Shown: positions 12,991-24,313 of the stretch, piece after piece
Position numbering within the stretch: the first letter of the stretch is position 1
Layout of the letters: each line of letters opens with the position of its first letter
Source of the DNA: Tachypleus tridentatus
Lineage: Eukaryota > Arthropoda > Merostomata > Xiphosura > Limulidae
Assembly (NCBI RefSeq): GCF_004210375.1
Contig: NC_134837.1
Location: 22,763,586 to 22,827,585, forward strand
DNA length: 64,000 nt
Direction: 5' to 3'
Notes under the pieces: generated by a model
What the model was told of the DNA's origin: nothing
Databases searched by the model: none
The model's input: only the letters and a program-made list of their open reading frames with translations
Made by a program: the position numbers and the translations under genes

Positions 12991-13354
12991 TTTTGCTGTT
13001 TGGTTGTCTTTTTTAATATAAGATTATTGTGTGTGTCTTTTTTACACCTGCTAATCATAGGTTTCCAACTCCAGTATATCTTCGAAATTGACTCTTACCA
13101 CTATCTAGAAACTTAATCAAGAAGATCATAGCTTAGATCTTTTAACAAGATTCTACTTTTGAGTTTCACACTTTGTTAATAGAAAGTGTTGGTGATTGAA
13201 GATTGATGTGTTTGTATATTGATGATCATGAGATTAAATAGAGGTCTCTATGGGAATTACTGTTACCAGAGTATTTAAACTCTATCCTGGGTTGTTTTAC
13301 TTGTGGCTGTCTGGAATACGAAGTGCCAAGAGGACTGCCTTGCTGATAGGATAG

Positions 13355-13373
13355 AGTGTGTGTGTGTGTGTGT
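13355..13373. repeat. (TG)n microsatellite
   Basis: About nine GT/TG units. Confidence 0.9.
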
Positions 13374-13619
13374 ATGGTGGTAGACAGCAAAATGTACCCC
13401 ATAAAGAAGCTTCTATTCAAGGAGCAACATGCTGCTTGGAACTACTATAGAAAACTGAGACAATCTAGAACTAAAAAATAAGTTCTCATTTGTATCATTC
13501 AATGACAAAAGTATTTTCTGGATGTAGAGTTCCATGAGCACCAACAACAAACCATGCATCTGCAATCATGGATGTTTCAGCCACATGTTGGATTAAAAAC
13601 TGCTGAAGATGTCCATGTT

Positions 13620-15900
13620 AGTGATACAAACTAATTTGTTTTATGAAATTCAATGGTTCGTCTAAGGAAGACCTTGATTACTTGAATATTGTAAGAGGTC
13701 ACTCAGGGACAAATGATGAGTTTTGATGGACAGTGCTTGACTCAATTGGATGAGGAGCAACTCAATCACTAGACACATTTATAACTGGGTTATGCCAACA
13801 TTTTGACTCTGAAAGAAGAGCAGTAATCTAATTGGCTGAGTTCAAGTTTTAAAATAAAAGTCTTCTTGGAGAAGTTATTTCATTTGTCACTTATGCAGCA
13901 GCAGCAGCAGATTATGAAGATATATCCTGTGGATAAATTTGTAAAGAGACCACCAGGTAAAACAATGCAAAGTAATGTGGGTGTTAAATACATCTCCATC
14001 TTAATCACGTTTTGAAGGAGTAACTTTTAAAATGTATCAGGAGATGAAGAAGTTGCAGTAATTATATTTTGGTTAGAAATTGTTTGATTATGCAATGGCC
14101 CACAATTATATACTGATACATTTGAGAGACCAAAGGTCACTTGGTTTGACAACAGTAATTTGCCACCACATACATACATCTATTCAAACAATTGCTTGGT
14201 AAGTGAACACAGCTGAAATTGCTTGATCATATTATGGTCAGAAAATGGTCCTAACCTATGTCTGCAGTTTTTTATTGTATTATTAATGACTCCTGGCCTT
14301 TGACTGAAGTTAAAATCCAGTTTAGGTGGACTGAAGAAAGTTATGACTACATATTTCAATCATTAAAACAGTAAATCTCTAGTAGAGGACTTAATGTTAG
14401 CTTATCCAAGATAAGGTAATGCATTCCTGCTAGATATTTATACTAAATGTAATAGAATTGGGAAAGTATTATTACAGACGTATGATGGAGTAGAACGTGT
14501 AATAGTGTATGCTAGTTGTATTCTGAGAGCGTTTGAACACATTTTACATGGCAAAAACATATCTCCTTGAAATTTTCACATTTGTAAAACATCACTTTTA
14601 TACTAGAAAGTTTTCCATTAGGGTGAACCAAGTGTCACTGAAATAACAACATTCTTTTAAAATGTGGTAGTTATTACATCTTGGATCACAACATTGCAGT
14701 AATATGACTGTTATATTGCAGGCCCAGTCACTGGTGTATAAACTGAAGGGGAAAATTGTATAGGAATGAAAATAATTTAATCACTTGTAACAGTCATTCA
14801 TATATGTTGAGTCTGCTGGTGGATGGACTTCACAAATGATATTTCAGGATCTCTGGAGTGAGTCACTGAATAGTCCAGATATACAAATGTAATGCAGACT
14901 TTCATAACCTGTGGCACTTGTATAAGTAATTACAAGTGCAGTAAGATGTACTATACCTTTATTATAACACATCAAGCAATGGCTCTTGTCTGAGATCCAG
15001 TTAATGATTCACAAAGCTCATATGCAAGATATACTTCAGATTTCTTAATGTGTTAGCATACTTTAACATGCAGAATTGTTCTTTTCTGGCTGCATTTGTG
15101 CTGAGACAGTAATTGTGTAGATACTGCACTCTGTGCAATTCTAAAAGAAAAGAAAAAAACAGCAGAGACAGGTTTTATATTATAGAGAATATTTCTATGT
15201 TCAGGTGGTGTTCTTCCAGAGCATGAATGACGTAATCAGAATGTGCTGATTGTTACCATACTTAATAAAGTAGATCAGTGCTTACCTATTGGTTGATACA
15301 GCAACACAGTCTGTTGAAGATGTATTATTGGTTGAACAAGGGAGTGTGGGAAGAAGTATAGATGGATTAAAATCACTTTACAACTAATTATTTTCTAAAC
15401 AGTGTAAGATTTTGAGTGTGTGGAAGACAATCACTACAATATTCACCCCATCCCTGAGTCTAACAGGTTACTATAAAGTGCCAAGTTGTGACTGAAATGG
15501 CAAAGTTTTTAAATTATAGACAAATCAACTGGGATGAACACCTGCCATACATCATGACAGCATATCATGAGCAGCAGTTTGACTTACTATTCGATAAACT
15601 TGTTTGTGATTGACGGAGAAATACCTCTTTTTAAGCATGATAAATAGTCCAATCCTAATGCAAGAGTGCCTACAGGAATACATGGAGTGGTTTAGGTGTG
15701 AATTATGTGGCATGCACCAATCTGCATGTCAGCAGCTGAGTAAGACTGTCCATGGAATATCAGATGAGGAAATGCCAGTTAAGGAGTGCCATGACAGTTC
15801 TAATAATCAGCCCAGATAAACGATGTTGAAACCAGATCATTGCTTCTAAGATTAATTATCATATTAGCATTCAGGAGTAGGATGATTTTCCTTATTTAAT
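13620..15900 (+). mobile_element. Decayed Ty3/Gypsy retrotransposon (pol remnant)
   Basis: In plus-strand frames broken by stops and frameshifts, pol motifs occur in the right order. End of reverse transcriptase: SWPLTEVKIQFRWTEES (about 14.29 kb). RNase H start: FLLDIYTKCNRIGKVL, then VYASCILRAFEH, with the usual T-D-A replaced. Then FVKHHFYTRKFSIR (about 14.58 kb). The C-terminal part of integrase follows: HLPYIMTAYHEQQF and DGEIPLF (15.5-15.6 kb), then QEYMEWFRCELCGMHQSAC. Gag-like traces precede 13.9 kb. No LTRs were seen, and CpGs are nearly gone, so it is old and inactive. Confidence 0.75.
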
Positions 15901-17645
15901 TATTAATGGTCAAAAGTAAATGTTTGTTCCTTTTCAAAGTTAGAGTAGTGAAATGTTAATTGGACAATGTATGACAGAATCTCGATTATAATAATTAGGA
16001 CAGCAGATGTTAGTAGATATAAGTTTAAGATGTTCATAAGCTGAAAGGCATTTCAATTGTTGTTTCCCAAGCTACTAAATGGTCCTTCATGATAAATTTA
16101 TGCACTACATTATGTAAAAGTCAATTGATTGTAATAAAACTAAGACAGCTGATGTTATTAGTTGCAATTCTTAGAGAATTTGCAGTTGGAAGACTAAGAT
16201 TGATCTGGAATTTCTGATAAATCAAAGTTCTAAAAGTACTATACCACTCTTGCTTTCTGATTTCTTACATATTTTGTAAAGAAAATTAGCTGAATGGTTA
16301 TGATAAACCATTTCAGATTTTGTGTTTGAATTTATGAAATGTAACTAGAATTTATATATGATTTTATAAGCCTGTACATGTGGAAGACATGTGAGTGAAG
16401 TTGTGCTGTTAATAAGCCCATCAAACAAATCAGGTTATGATAAATTATTTTATCAGTCCTTGTTTTACTGGATTTCTTCTCTACTTGTTTCATGTTATGC
16501 TGACTACAGTGAGTGACTCAATCCATAGTAACAGTTCAGCTGCTGGTATATACAGCTGTCTATGACACTAAATGTTTATTATTTTTCAAGAGTCAAGTTT
16601 TTATTTATTCATAGATGGCGTTGTAGAAATAAGTATCAAAGTTATTGAAACACAGCTAGAGGCTTAAGTTACTGTAGGTGTCGTACTTAAATACTGGGCA
16701 ATATATAGTAATATGCAATATTGATATGTTTGTGTGTACAGTATAATACATATACGGTTATGTGAATGTGGTGGTGCATATACGTACATAGGTATTTTGT
16801 TCACGAGTGTTTTATTGCATATATTAATCAAATACGCGGAACAAAACTGTCAATAAGTGAATAAAGAAATATATATTTTAGCTGAGGTAGTGATACACGA
16901 AGCAAAACTATTTTTACCTATTTACATTACTTCATTGGAACATTAGATGCAGTTGACAGTTTCACTAATTTTTGTGAAAGAATATATATATAGTTTTCAA
17001 AACAAAACCTTTGTGACCTCGTGAATTTCTCGCTGGAGAAATGAAAGTGGCATGACAACTTACACAAGATAAACAGTGTTCGCTGTAGTAAGGAATATGT
17101 TCTATTATGTCAAAATTACATATTAAGCGAGTGTTATTGTCTATAGAAACCAAAACCTATTGACGATAACTTCTGTATCATTACAAAATAAAGCTTGGTG
17201 TTTATATTGATTTAATTGCTTTTAAGGTACTATATCTAACTTTATAGACTGAAACACTTCGTCAACAAGTAAGTTCGCTATTTCTTAGCCGTATTAGCTA
17301 GGTTTGTTAATAGGCAATGTGAAAAATGTAATATAGTGATCAAATGTACGTCTGGCATAAAACGGTTGAACTAGGGCATTCTCGGATACTCAGAAAATAT
17401 TTTTTCAAGTATTGTACGTATGTATACAGAAATTGTACTTCATAAGACTGATACGTTTAGCACTTCATTCATAAAATCTGTTTTAAAGTTGATTGTTGTC
17501 GTAACTAGGAAGTTGCAACGTTCTCATCTTTTGTATTAAATGATCCGTCATTATAAACCGAATTGATGAAGTAGTTTCAATCTCGATTTCTGTCATATTA
17601 AGCCAAATAATCTTTAATTATATGTATCTTGTTTTCTCATCTGTA

Positions 17646-17918
17646 CGGGCCTGGCATGGCCTAGCGCGTTAAGGCGTGCGCTTCGTAATCTGAGGGTCGC
17701 GGGTTCGCGCCCGAGTCGCGCCAAAATATGCTCGCCCTTCCAGCCGTGGGGGCGTTATAATGTGACGGTCAATCCCACTATTCGTTGGTAAAAGAGTAGC
17801 CCAAGAGTTGGCGGTGGGTGGTGATGACTAGCTGCCTTCCCTCTAGTCTTACACTGCTAAATTAGGGACGGCTAGCACAGATAGCCCTCGAGTTGCTTTG
17901 TGCGAAAAAACAAACAAA
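17646..17918 (+). mobile_element. SINE family 1, full-length young copy with 10 bp target duplication
   Basis: The copy starts CGGGCCTGGCATGGCC, has a tRNA-like head with box A (TGGCCTAGCGCG) and box B (GGTTCGCGCCC), a conserved body (GTGACGGTCAATCCCACTAT) and a short A/C-rich tail. It retains many CpGs, so it is young. Direct repeats ctcatctgta at 17636-17645 and 17919-17928 mark the insertion. Transcription would be by RNA polymerase III and mobilisation by a partner LINE. Confidence 0.93.
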
Positions 17919-17994
17919 CTCATCTGTATTTGCTAGAAATTTCTCTAAAGTTCTATTATTGCTTGACGTTTTTCCTTTATAATGGATAAAGGTT

Positions 17995-18146
17995 ACCCTT
18001 TCAGTGTTCTGACGATATATACGACTATTTTTAGTTCCCAAGACTTCAGGAGTGGACCTCAATCTATTGACTGTTGAAGAAGAGCATATAAATGAAGACC
18101 TGCTTTTTTGTTTTTCAAAAGTTATGTCGTCTCTTTTAGAACCCAT
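17995..18146 (-). CDS. Candidate first coding exon of a second minus-strand gene
   Basis: An ATG opens a Ser/Arg/Lys-rich reading frame beginning MGSKRDDITFEKQKSRSSF and continuing through IYRQNTER to a possible donor AGG|GTAACC. It lies in DNA that keeps many CpGs, unlike most of the window, and just past the proposed CDK7 end on the same strand. Without that splice the frame runs on to about 17.93 kb, where a SINE has inserted; before insertion it would have stopped five codons beyond the SINE site. I do not recognise the protein. It may be the start of the gene whose other candidate exons lie at 9.7, 6.4 and 4.5 kb, or chance. Confidence 0.3.
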
Positions 18147-18598
18147 AATTTAACTCATCCAGAATGCGAGGAAGAAACAATTTCATCAAATATTTCAGTC
18201 CTAAAATCACTCTGCATCAACACTGACGCTGTGGAATCGAGCCTGCCTGCTTTCCACGTGACAGGACAAGAAAAGATAAACACCAACATTTCATAAGTTT
18301 CCTTCATGAAAGTTGTGAGAAAACTTGCAACCACAAAATCGACTGCTGTATACACTACTAAAGAACCACTGCAATCCAAAGAATGAAAATACCTTTGTAC
18401 TTTGTAGCGTTTCCTCTGATAAAATACCGAAAAAGCACCGTGAAAGATCTTCAAGTGCAACAACAGTTTTGAATGTCAAAACATTAACATCCATCATGAT
18501 GCCCTTCATCTTCAGTGATCTAGTATCATTACGAATAACTTCAGTTTGATTCATAAAGAATCAGGAAATATTGTAAATTTACTCCTCGTCATCAACGA

Positions 18599-18604
18599 TT
18601 TATT
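18599..18604 (-). terminator. Possible CDK7 poly(A) signal AATAAA
   Basis: This is the first minus-strand AATAAA I noticed downstream of the proposed CDK7 stop, about 1.07 kb away. It would give a 3' UTR of roughly 1.1 kb and end CDK7 before the candidate next gene. In A+T-rich DNA such hexamers arise by chance, so support is weak. Confidence 0.25.
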
Positions 18605-19675
18605 GTAGTTGCAAATTACTTCACTTTTCAAATGGATTTTTTAAAATATTTGAAATAGAAGCCCTTAACGCAATGTTTGGAAAGGACCAATTTTCGAGAT
18701 GAAAAGCCAATGTATATTCTGCGAAGCACAATCAGCATGCAAAGGATGTTAGTGTTAAAATATATGTGCTATGAGATCAAATATGGAAGCAATTTTTCAT
18801 GAAATATAGCTTGAACATGGCTGTTCACATTAGTCATAAGCATCAATGAAAATTCAACAAATCATCATTCTGTTATAACACTGAATGGAGAGCTAGACTT
18901 ACACCTTTGTGCAAATTAATTGAAACAAATGGTAATTTTACAATATTTTCAGCATGGCGGCTGGTGTAGGCTCGCTGATTTCCTTTAATAGTCACTTTTT
19001 CACACAGAATGAAGACCTTTAATCACTCCACATACTTTTATGTATGTAATCACAGCTGCACCAGGATGCAGATCACATACCACACCCATCAGGAGCTGTA
19101 TTTTTTTAGTCACACATGAAGTTTGGCAAACAACAAGTTATAATCATTCTTTTGCATGATACGCCATCACGAAGCATAGCAGGAATTTGTTTCACTCAGT
19201 TCAACTGCGACTAACAAAGTTCACAAACACATATTCGATCATCTGCATTTCCTGTTCCCCAAATTATCACATCGTGAATAACACAAATGTTAGTTTACAT
19301 GTTAATCAACTCCTTCACAACTGACTGTTAAAACTAATAACTTGGCTATTTGTATTACTTCCAAGTACTCTAAATCATGCCATTTGTTGCTCAGCCGACA
19401 CACAAGTGAGGAACTGTGGTAAAGAACCAATAAGATTTAACCCACCTGCTGAAATAATTAGCACATACTAATTACCTTCTTGTGTATCTGGGAGAAAATC
19501 TGCTATATCCTGGACTATTTTCTGTAACGGAGAACCTACAACTATGCTGGGGTTTGTACTGGTGTGGCCAACATATACAGTACAGATTTTGCACAATTAC
19601 TTAATGTCTCAGTTTGAATGCATCCAGAAGAACTGCTTCTGTACATTATTACAAGTGCTGGAAATGTCATTAAGT

Positions 19676-19698
19676 TTAAAATATCTTCTTCTTGGGTT
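19676..19698 (-). CDS. CDK7: Proposed terminal CDK7 exon (tail PKKKIF, stop)
   Basis: The last base of the previous exon (G) plus this 23 bp segment gives E-PKKKIF-stop. Human CDK7 ends LPKKLIF, so motif, position and stop agree. The acceptor is CATAG|AACCC; an alternative CAG 12 bases upstream keeps the same frame and adds four residues. The pyrimidine tract is poor and the intron would be 10.1 kb. With it the window holds 243 CDK7 residues, against 247 in the matching human part. I scanned 13-29.7 kb by eye for other PKKxxF-stop endings on this strand and saw none better. Confidence 0.55.
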
Positions 19699-20033
19699 CT
19701 ATGAGAACTGCTAGTTGTCTCACAGACTGAGAACCATTGTCTGATGGTTTACAGCATCACTACAACAGACATTTCAGCATGCTTAGATACTAGTGAAAAA
19801 GCCACACAATTACATATGCTTGTACAATAGTCATTTGTCTATAATAAAGGCACTCTTTACCTTGCTAGATGACAAGTAGTACCAAACCAGATTCATGTCT
19901 TTCAGCCATACTCTCAAGTGCTTCTGAAGTAGTGAATTCATTACATGTTGTACAGTGGCAGTCATTGCTTCTGCAATAGATTTCAGTAAACATACATGTT
20001 CTCATCTGTGTTAAATGACTGGATAATGTGTGT

Positions 20034-20144
20034 TTGGAAATATGCACAAAGCTACACAAAGGGCTATTTGTGCTCTGCCCACCATGGGTATCAAAACCAG
20101 TTTTTAGCAGTATGAGTCCACAGATATACCACTGTGCTACTGGA
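20034..20144 (-). mobile_element. SINE family 2, short tRNA-headed copy
   Basis: Read on the minus strand: a tRNA-like head CCAGTAGCACAGTGGTAT (box A-like), GGTTTTGATACCC (box B-like), then GGGCAGAGCACAAATAGCCC and GTGTAGCTTTGTGC. The last part is the same tail as in family 1. About 110 bp long. Confidence 0.75.
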
Positions 20145-20899
20145 TAACGAAGAAAGATAAAGTTTTACTTCTGTCTAATGGGTTTTTGAAAGTTCATAAC
20201 CCATTTCAGTTATGAATAGGCCACAAGAATGTTGGAGTTTCTTCCATTAATTAATACTTGCCAAATACTACAATCACAAGCAGATCTTCTATTGTTCTGC
20301 AATTATACTTTCAGAAGCCAGCAGCACATAAAAAGCAAATGATTACACATTCTACTCCATTCTATGACTGTGACAATACTGCTCCAATTGCATTACTACT
20401 AACAGTCAATATCTAAGTAGAATACTCTGTCTTCTCTTCAGAATGTTACATCAAAGCTTTAGTGACTGAAATTCTTCGTCAGTCTTTAGTACACCTAAAA
20501 TTTACTTAGGTCTTAGCCATTGAAGCTAACACAGAAATAGTAAAATGTTGATATGACAATAATTTAGAAAAGTATGGATATCTCTCTTCACAAATAGGAA
20601 CAAGTCTTTAACTGCTATAGTTTTCAAATCTGCAATCTGATTGAAATATTTCACCAGTATATATGAACATTTCTCTTGCCTTTAATTTCATTTACCTTTC
20701 TTATCTGAAAAGAGAACAACATGAATGTTTAAGCAGCACACCTTGAATATCATTTTGATTCTTGAATGCAAAGCATAAGTACATTTTACCACTTATAAGT
20801 TCTGAATATATACATCTCTTCACAGAAATGAATAAAACCTTATAACCTGAACACTTTCAAAAGGTGGACCTTTCTTCTTCAGGGGCAAACTTACTGAAT

Positions 20900-22250
20900 A
20901 AAGCCAACTTAAGCTCAGTATTCACTATCTTGCATAATATTTATCATTAGGAATATTATGACCATGATGTTGTACATAGTGATTGAAACCAGAATATCTT
21001 TCCAGAGTCCACTGCACGAGCTCTGTATTTAGTAATGGTTGGAGGAAGGCTCGGTGCATTTTGATAGGTGTATGCAATGAAGGTCATAGCAGACTGCACT
21101 TCTTCTGAAGTTAACTTACTTCCTTGATATCCAGGATGAATAAAGGTTGCCAGGTGATAAGATTAAGTGTTTCTGCTTGGCAGTTGAATTTTGTTTTTAA
21201 TGTGTGTAGGAACTTCAGTGTTTATTAGGTCTTGAAAAATAATTTTCTATTCTTCTACAGAATCAGTAACTGTATTTTGATGATGTCAATCCCTATCAAA
21301 GGCAATACATATGGGCTTGAATAAATCATTGAGTTTTGTTTCAGACTCACATTCTTGACCAGATTTCAAATGTTACAGTCTATTCTCTTAGTTTTTTTTC
21401 ACATATCATCATTACCATTGACCAGCTGTGAACATACATTTCCAAACAATCAGAAAAGGTATTCCAACAAACTTCACTAGGAGAAGTAATTTCTGTTTCC
21501 CACTGGCTTTATACAATGAAGCAGCAAGTTGAATATTTCAGAAGTAGTTTACTGCTTCTACATCTGTAACAGAGGCAATATGAATACTCAGTGCCAGAAA
21601 ATTGAACATCCATATATAACAATCTCTTTCTACATCTTCTAATACTTGCCTCCTTTGTTTAAAATATCTTTGTTATAAGTAACAACACTTTGTGCTTTTC
21701 ATTTAACTGAGTTTTGTAATCTTCCAAAGAAGGTTTGACCAGTCCACTAAGGTACTCACCATCATGTGAGCATTCTGATGCTGTGAATACTGCTTTATTC
21801 ATCCAGACTTCATTAATTAAAACATTCCTTGTTGTAGGTAGCATTCAAGCAATTCATTTCCCATTTCATTTCAGTTAGAGGGTTTATAATACGGTCTCAC
21901 TCTGATACTGTTTGAACAAACCTTGAGTGTTCTATAAACTAAAACAGGGTGTTAATTGCATAAATGACACATAATTTATTCACTCATTTCTCTTTTCTAT
22001 AAGTTTGATTTATTAGTAGCTAGCATGCAAATACAGTTTTGGTTGAATGGAAAATAAGGCTTTTCATTTTTTTTAAGTATCACTGAATCCAAAATTTCTG
22101 GTTGAGAAGTTAAAGGTTGTGTTTTCAAATCAGTTTCTTCATTGTCATCACCTTCAGTGATCACATCTTTACTTTTACACATTGTTAAGTGCTGGTAATT
22201 CAAACACTAACTCTTTTCAACAATCTATGCATTTTACTTACTCTCTTTCC
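20900..22250 (-). mobile_element. Probable decayed hAT-type transposase
   Basis: Minus-strand broken frames include LATFIHPGYQGSKLTSEE followed by VQSAMTFIAY (about 21.1 kb), which resembles the A-T-xL-x-P-x-[FY]-K segment near the hAT dimerisation region. Further upstream come the pieces KLNDLFKPICIAFDRD, SECSHDGEYLSGLVKPS (21.7 kb) and an acidic linker (22.0-22.2 kb). Upstream, at about 22.56 kb, the minus strand reads GACAGGGTGGATTGATTTAA, which could be a terminal inverted repeat. No second terminus was found. Confidence 0.4.
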
Positions 22251-23223
22251 AGTCAGTAGTTCTTGGAAACACTTTTAAACAAGATAACTTCTGTGACCAG
22301 CTGATAGAGTTACTAAATTTAATTAACTGTGGTGTATGAACCTGAAATATCAATGTCATGCTTGGAAATTAGTACCAAACCATGTATTCCCAAGTTCTTG
22401 TGGTGTGCAAGATCACAGGAACACACAATTTTAAATTTGCAGTCAATAAGGTTTAAAGTCTCTTGTGTTTTTTTTAAATTTTTGCAGATTGAGAAGTTTT
22501 TGATTTAAATCAATAAATCTGATTTTTATTCTCTAGATTTAAATTGCAAGTTAAATCAATCCACCCTGTCTACATATGGAAAAAAGTTACTTGGGTGTCT
22601 TCTTTCAATTATAAACTCACCCCCACTACCTCAACTGTCTACCAGGTAAAAACATTGATACAATACTCAGCTATGAATATCACACACTAAATTTCATCTT
22701 ATCCAAATGCTGAATGAAGTCGAGTACTAGGCTGTCTAGGTTCAGTTTGAGACACTGCACCATATATTTGAGTACCTCTATTCCAAACAATTACCTGTCT
22801 AAAATGCAGAAGCACGTCATACAGGAATTTCATTGCACACCTTATGAATACTGGGGAAGATGGGTACATCTTGTTACCACGGTCACAATTTCTTCTAATG
22901 GTCATGTTGTTGTCCAGTCATCCCTGTTGCCAGTAACATGTCACCACAGAAATCATGTTAATTTACTGACCTCGAATGATTCAAACAGCAGTCTCCTTGA
23001 GACAGCTGACATCCGCACCATTTCTTTCATTAAGATCTCTCTCTCTCTCATACACAAGAAGACTATTTTCTATTGACACTTTCAGCTTCTTTGCTGCAGG
23101 TGCAGGGGAGTTTTACTCCACTAAAAACTAATAATCTACAGAGAACATCCATTTTCAGTCTTTGGACCTCAGTTTTACAAGTCATAATAACCCTTGATCA
23201 TTTGTGTTTCTTGCCTGCTTCAG

Positions 23224-23375
23224 TTCAAGGGTATAATAGGAATAGAAACCTTGGAAATTAAAGGTTATGGTTCTCCTCACCAGATTCAAAATCAGTTTGA
23301 TAGTGTGAATACAGACCTTCATACAAACATTGAAAAACTGTTTCATGATAAGGAAGTTTTGTCTCGCAAGATATG
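23224..23375 (+). CDS. Lone plus-strand exon, coiled-coil-like, unassigned
   Basis: Excellent splice sites bracket this 152 bp segment: TTCTTGCCTGCTTCAG acceptor and ATG|GTAAGC donor. Only one frame is open (phase 0 in, phase 2 out). It reads FKGIIGIETLEIKGYGSP, then QFDSVNTDLHTNIEKLF and HDKEVLSRKI. The IEKLFHDKEVLSRK part faintly recalls the IEQxxxDKExLxRR segment of AATF/Che-1 proteins, but this is too weak to name. No partner exon was recognised nearby. It lies inside the last CDK7 intron on the opposite strand. Confidence 0.4.
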
Positions 23376-24269
23376 GTAAGCAGGTATTAAGGGAATTGTG
23401 GGTATGATAAGTGGTTTGAAAATATATTAGTTAGAAATAAGTAATTTATTGTTTCCAAGAAATACATAGGGTAGCCATTTCAAAAGAGAATGTTTTGTAT
23501 GGAAGTAATTTCTCTATGAAGGACTAGACAGGATGAAGTAAGTTTGTAGGCTTTGTTTAGTAGGCAGAGAATAAGACTGTCAACTGAGTGAAGAGGTCAG
23601 TAAGTGTTTTATGATAGAAATAAAAAAGTTAACATTGTGGTTAACAAGAACACTAGACAGGAAATAGTTATCTCAGTTTCATGAGTGAGGTGTATAGAGG
23701 GATGTTGTGAATTAAGGTAGCCAATAAAGCATTGAATACAATCAGTATAATGGAAAGTATCATCAACAGACCTTCTGTAGAGAACAGGTTTGAAGTTTAA
23801 AGGACAGTTGTTAATCCAATTCTGTTAGCAGTGACATGGAAAAATGTTAGCAGGCATAAGACTCTGTAAGGAACCCACAGCAACACCATCTATCAGCTGA
23901 TAAAGGTCATTGTTAAAGAGAACTGAAAGGAGTCTGGTGCTATAAATTCATTTTAGAGAAAGGTTTTAAAAAGAGTACAAGGAATTAAGCGATGTTATAA
24001 CCGAGAGTGCCTAAGGTGGAAGGTACAGGTCAAAGGGAGGTGTCTCATTTGAAAACTATTGGTAGATCATATAATGTTCCAGGCTGGGAGCCCGAGGGAT
24101 ATAAATTGATGTTAACACAATCAGAAATATTTCTTTGTTTAGGTTTCTAACAATTCTTTAAGTTATGGTATCCACATCTACACTTTATTTAAACATTTTG
24201 TAACTGATTCATTTGTGCCACATTATTTCATTTTCTCATCTTATGATTTGTGTATTCAAATTGTTTACT

Positions 24270-24271
<2 letters not shown>

Positions 24272-24311
<40 letters not shown>
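24272..24311. repeat. (TA)20 microsatellite
   Basis: Uninterrupted TA dinucleotides over 40 bp. Confidence 0.97.

Positions 24312-24313
<2 letters not shown>

Larger units (their letters stand above)
16600..19500. promoter_or_regulatory. CpG-retaining stretch, possible unmethylated promoter region
   Basis: CpG dinucleotides are frequent here (for example around 16.74-16.90, 17.0-17.3, 18.0-18.6 and 19.1-19.3 kb) but scarce in the CDK7 introns and in most of the left part. CpG loss elsewhere is typical of methylated DNA, so this stretch may be unmethylated in the germ line. It covers the candidate first exon at 18.1 kb and the proposed CDK7 3' end. No TATA box or initiator is claimed. Confidence 0.35.

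Noticed and set aside
17646..17718. tRNA gene prediction at the SINE head
   Set aside because: Box A and B are present but it is the head of a repeated SINE with a body and target duplication, not a free tRNA gene.
18954..19020. Plus-strand ATGGCGGCTGG start (MAAGVGSL...)
   Set aside because: The frame stops after 22 codons and has no good donor; CpG context alone is not enough.
22714..23076. 120-residue plus-strand frame
   Set aside because: Low-complexity composition, no family, and no splice connection to the 23.2 kb exon.
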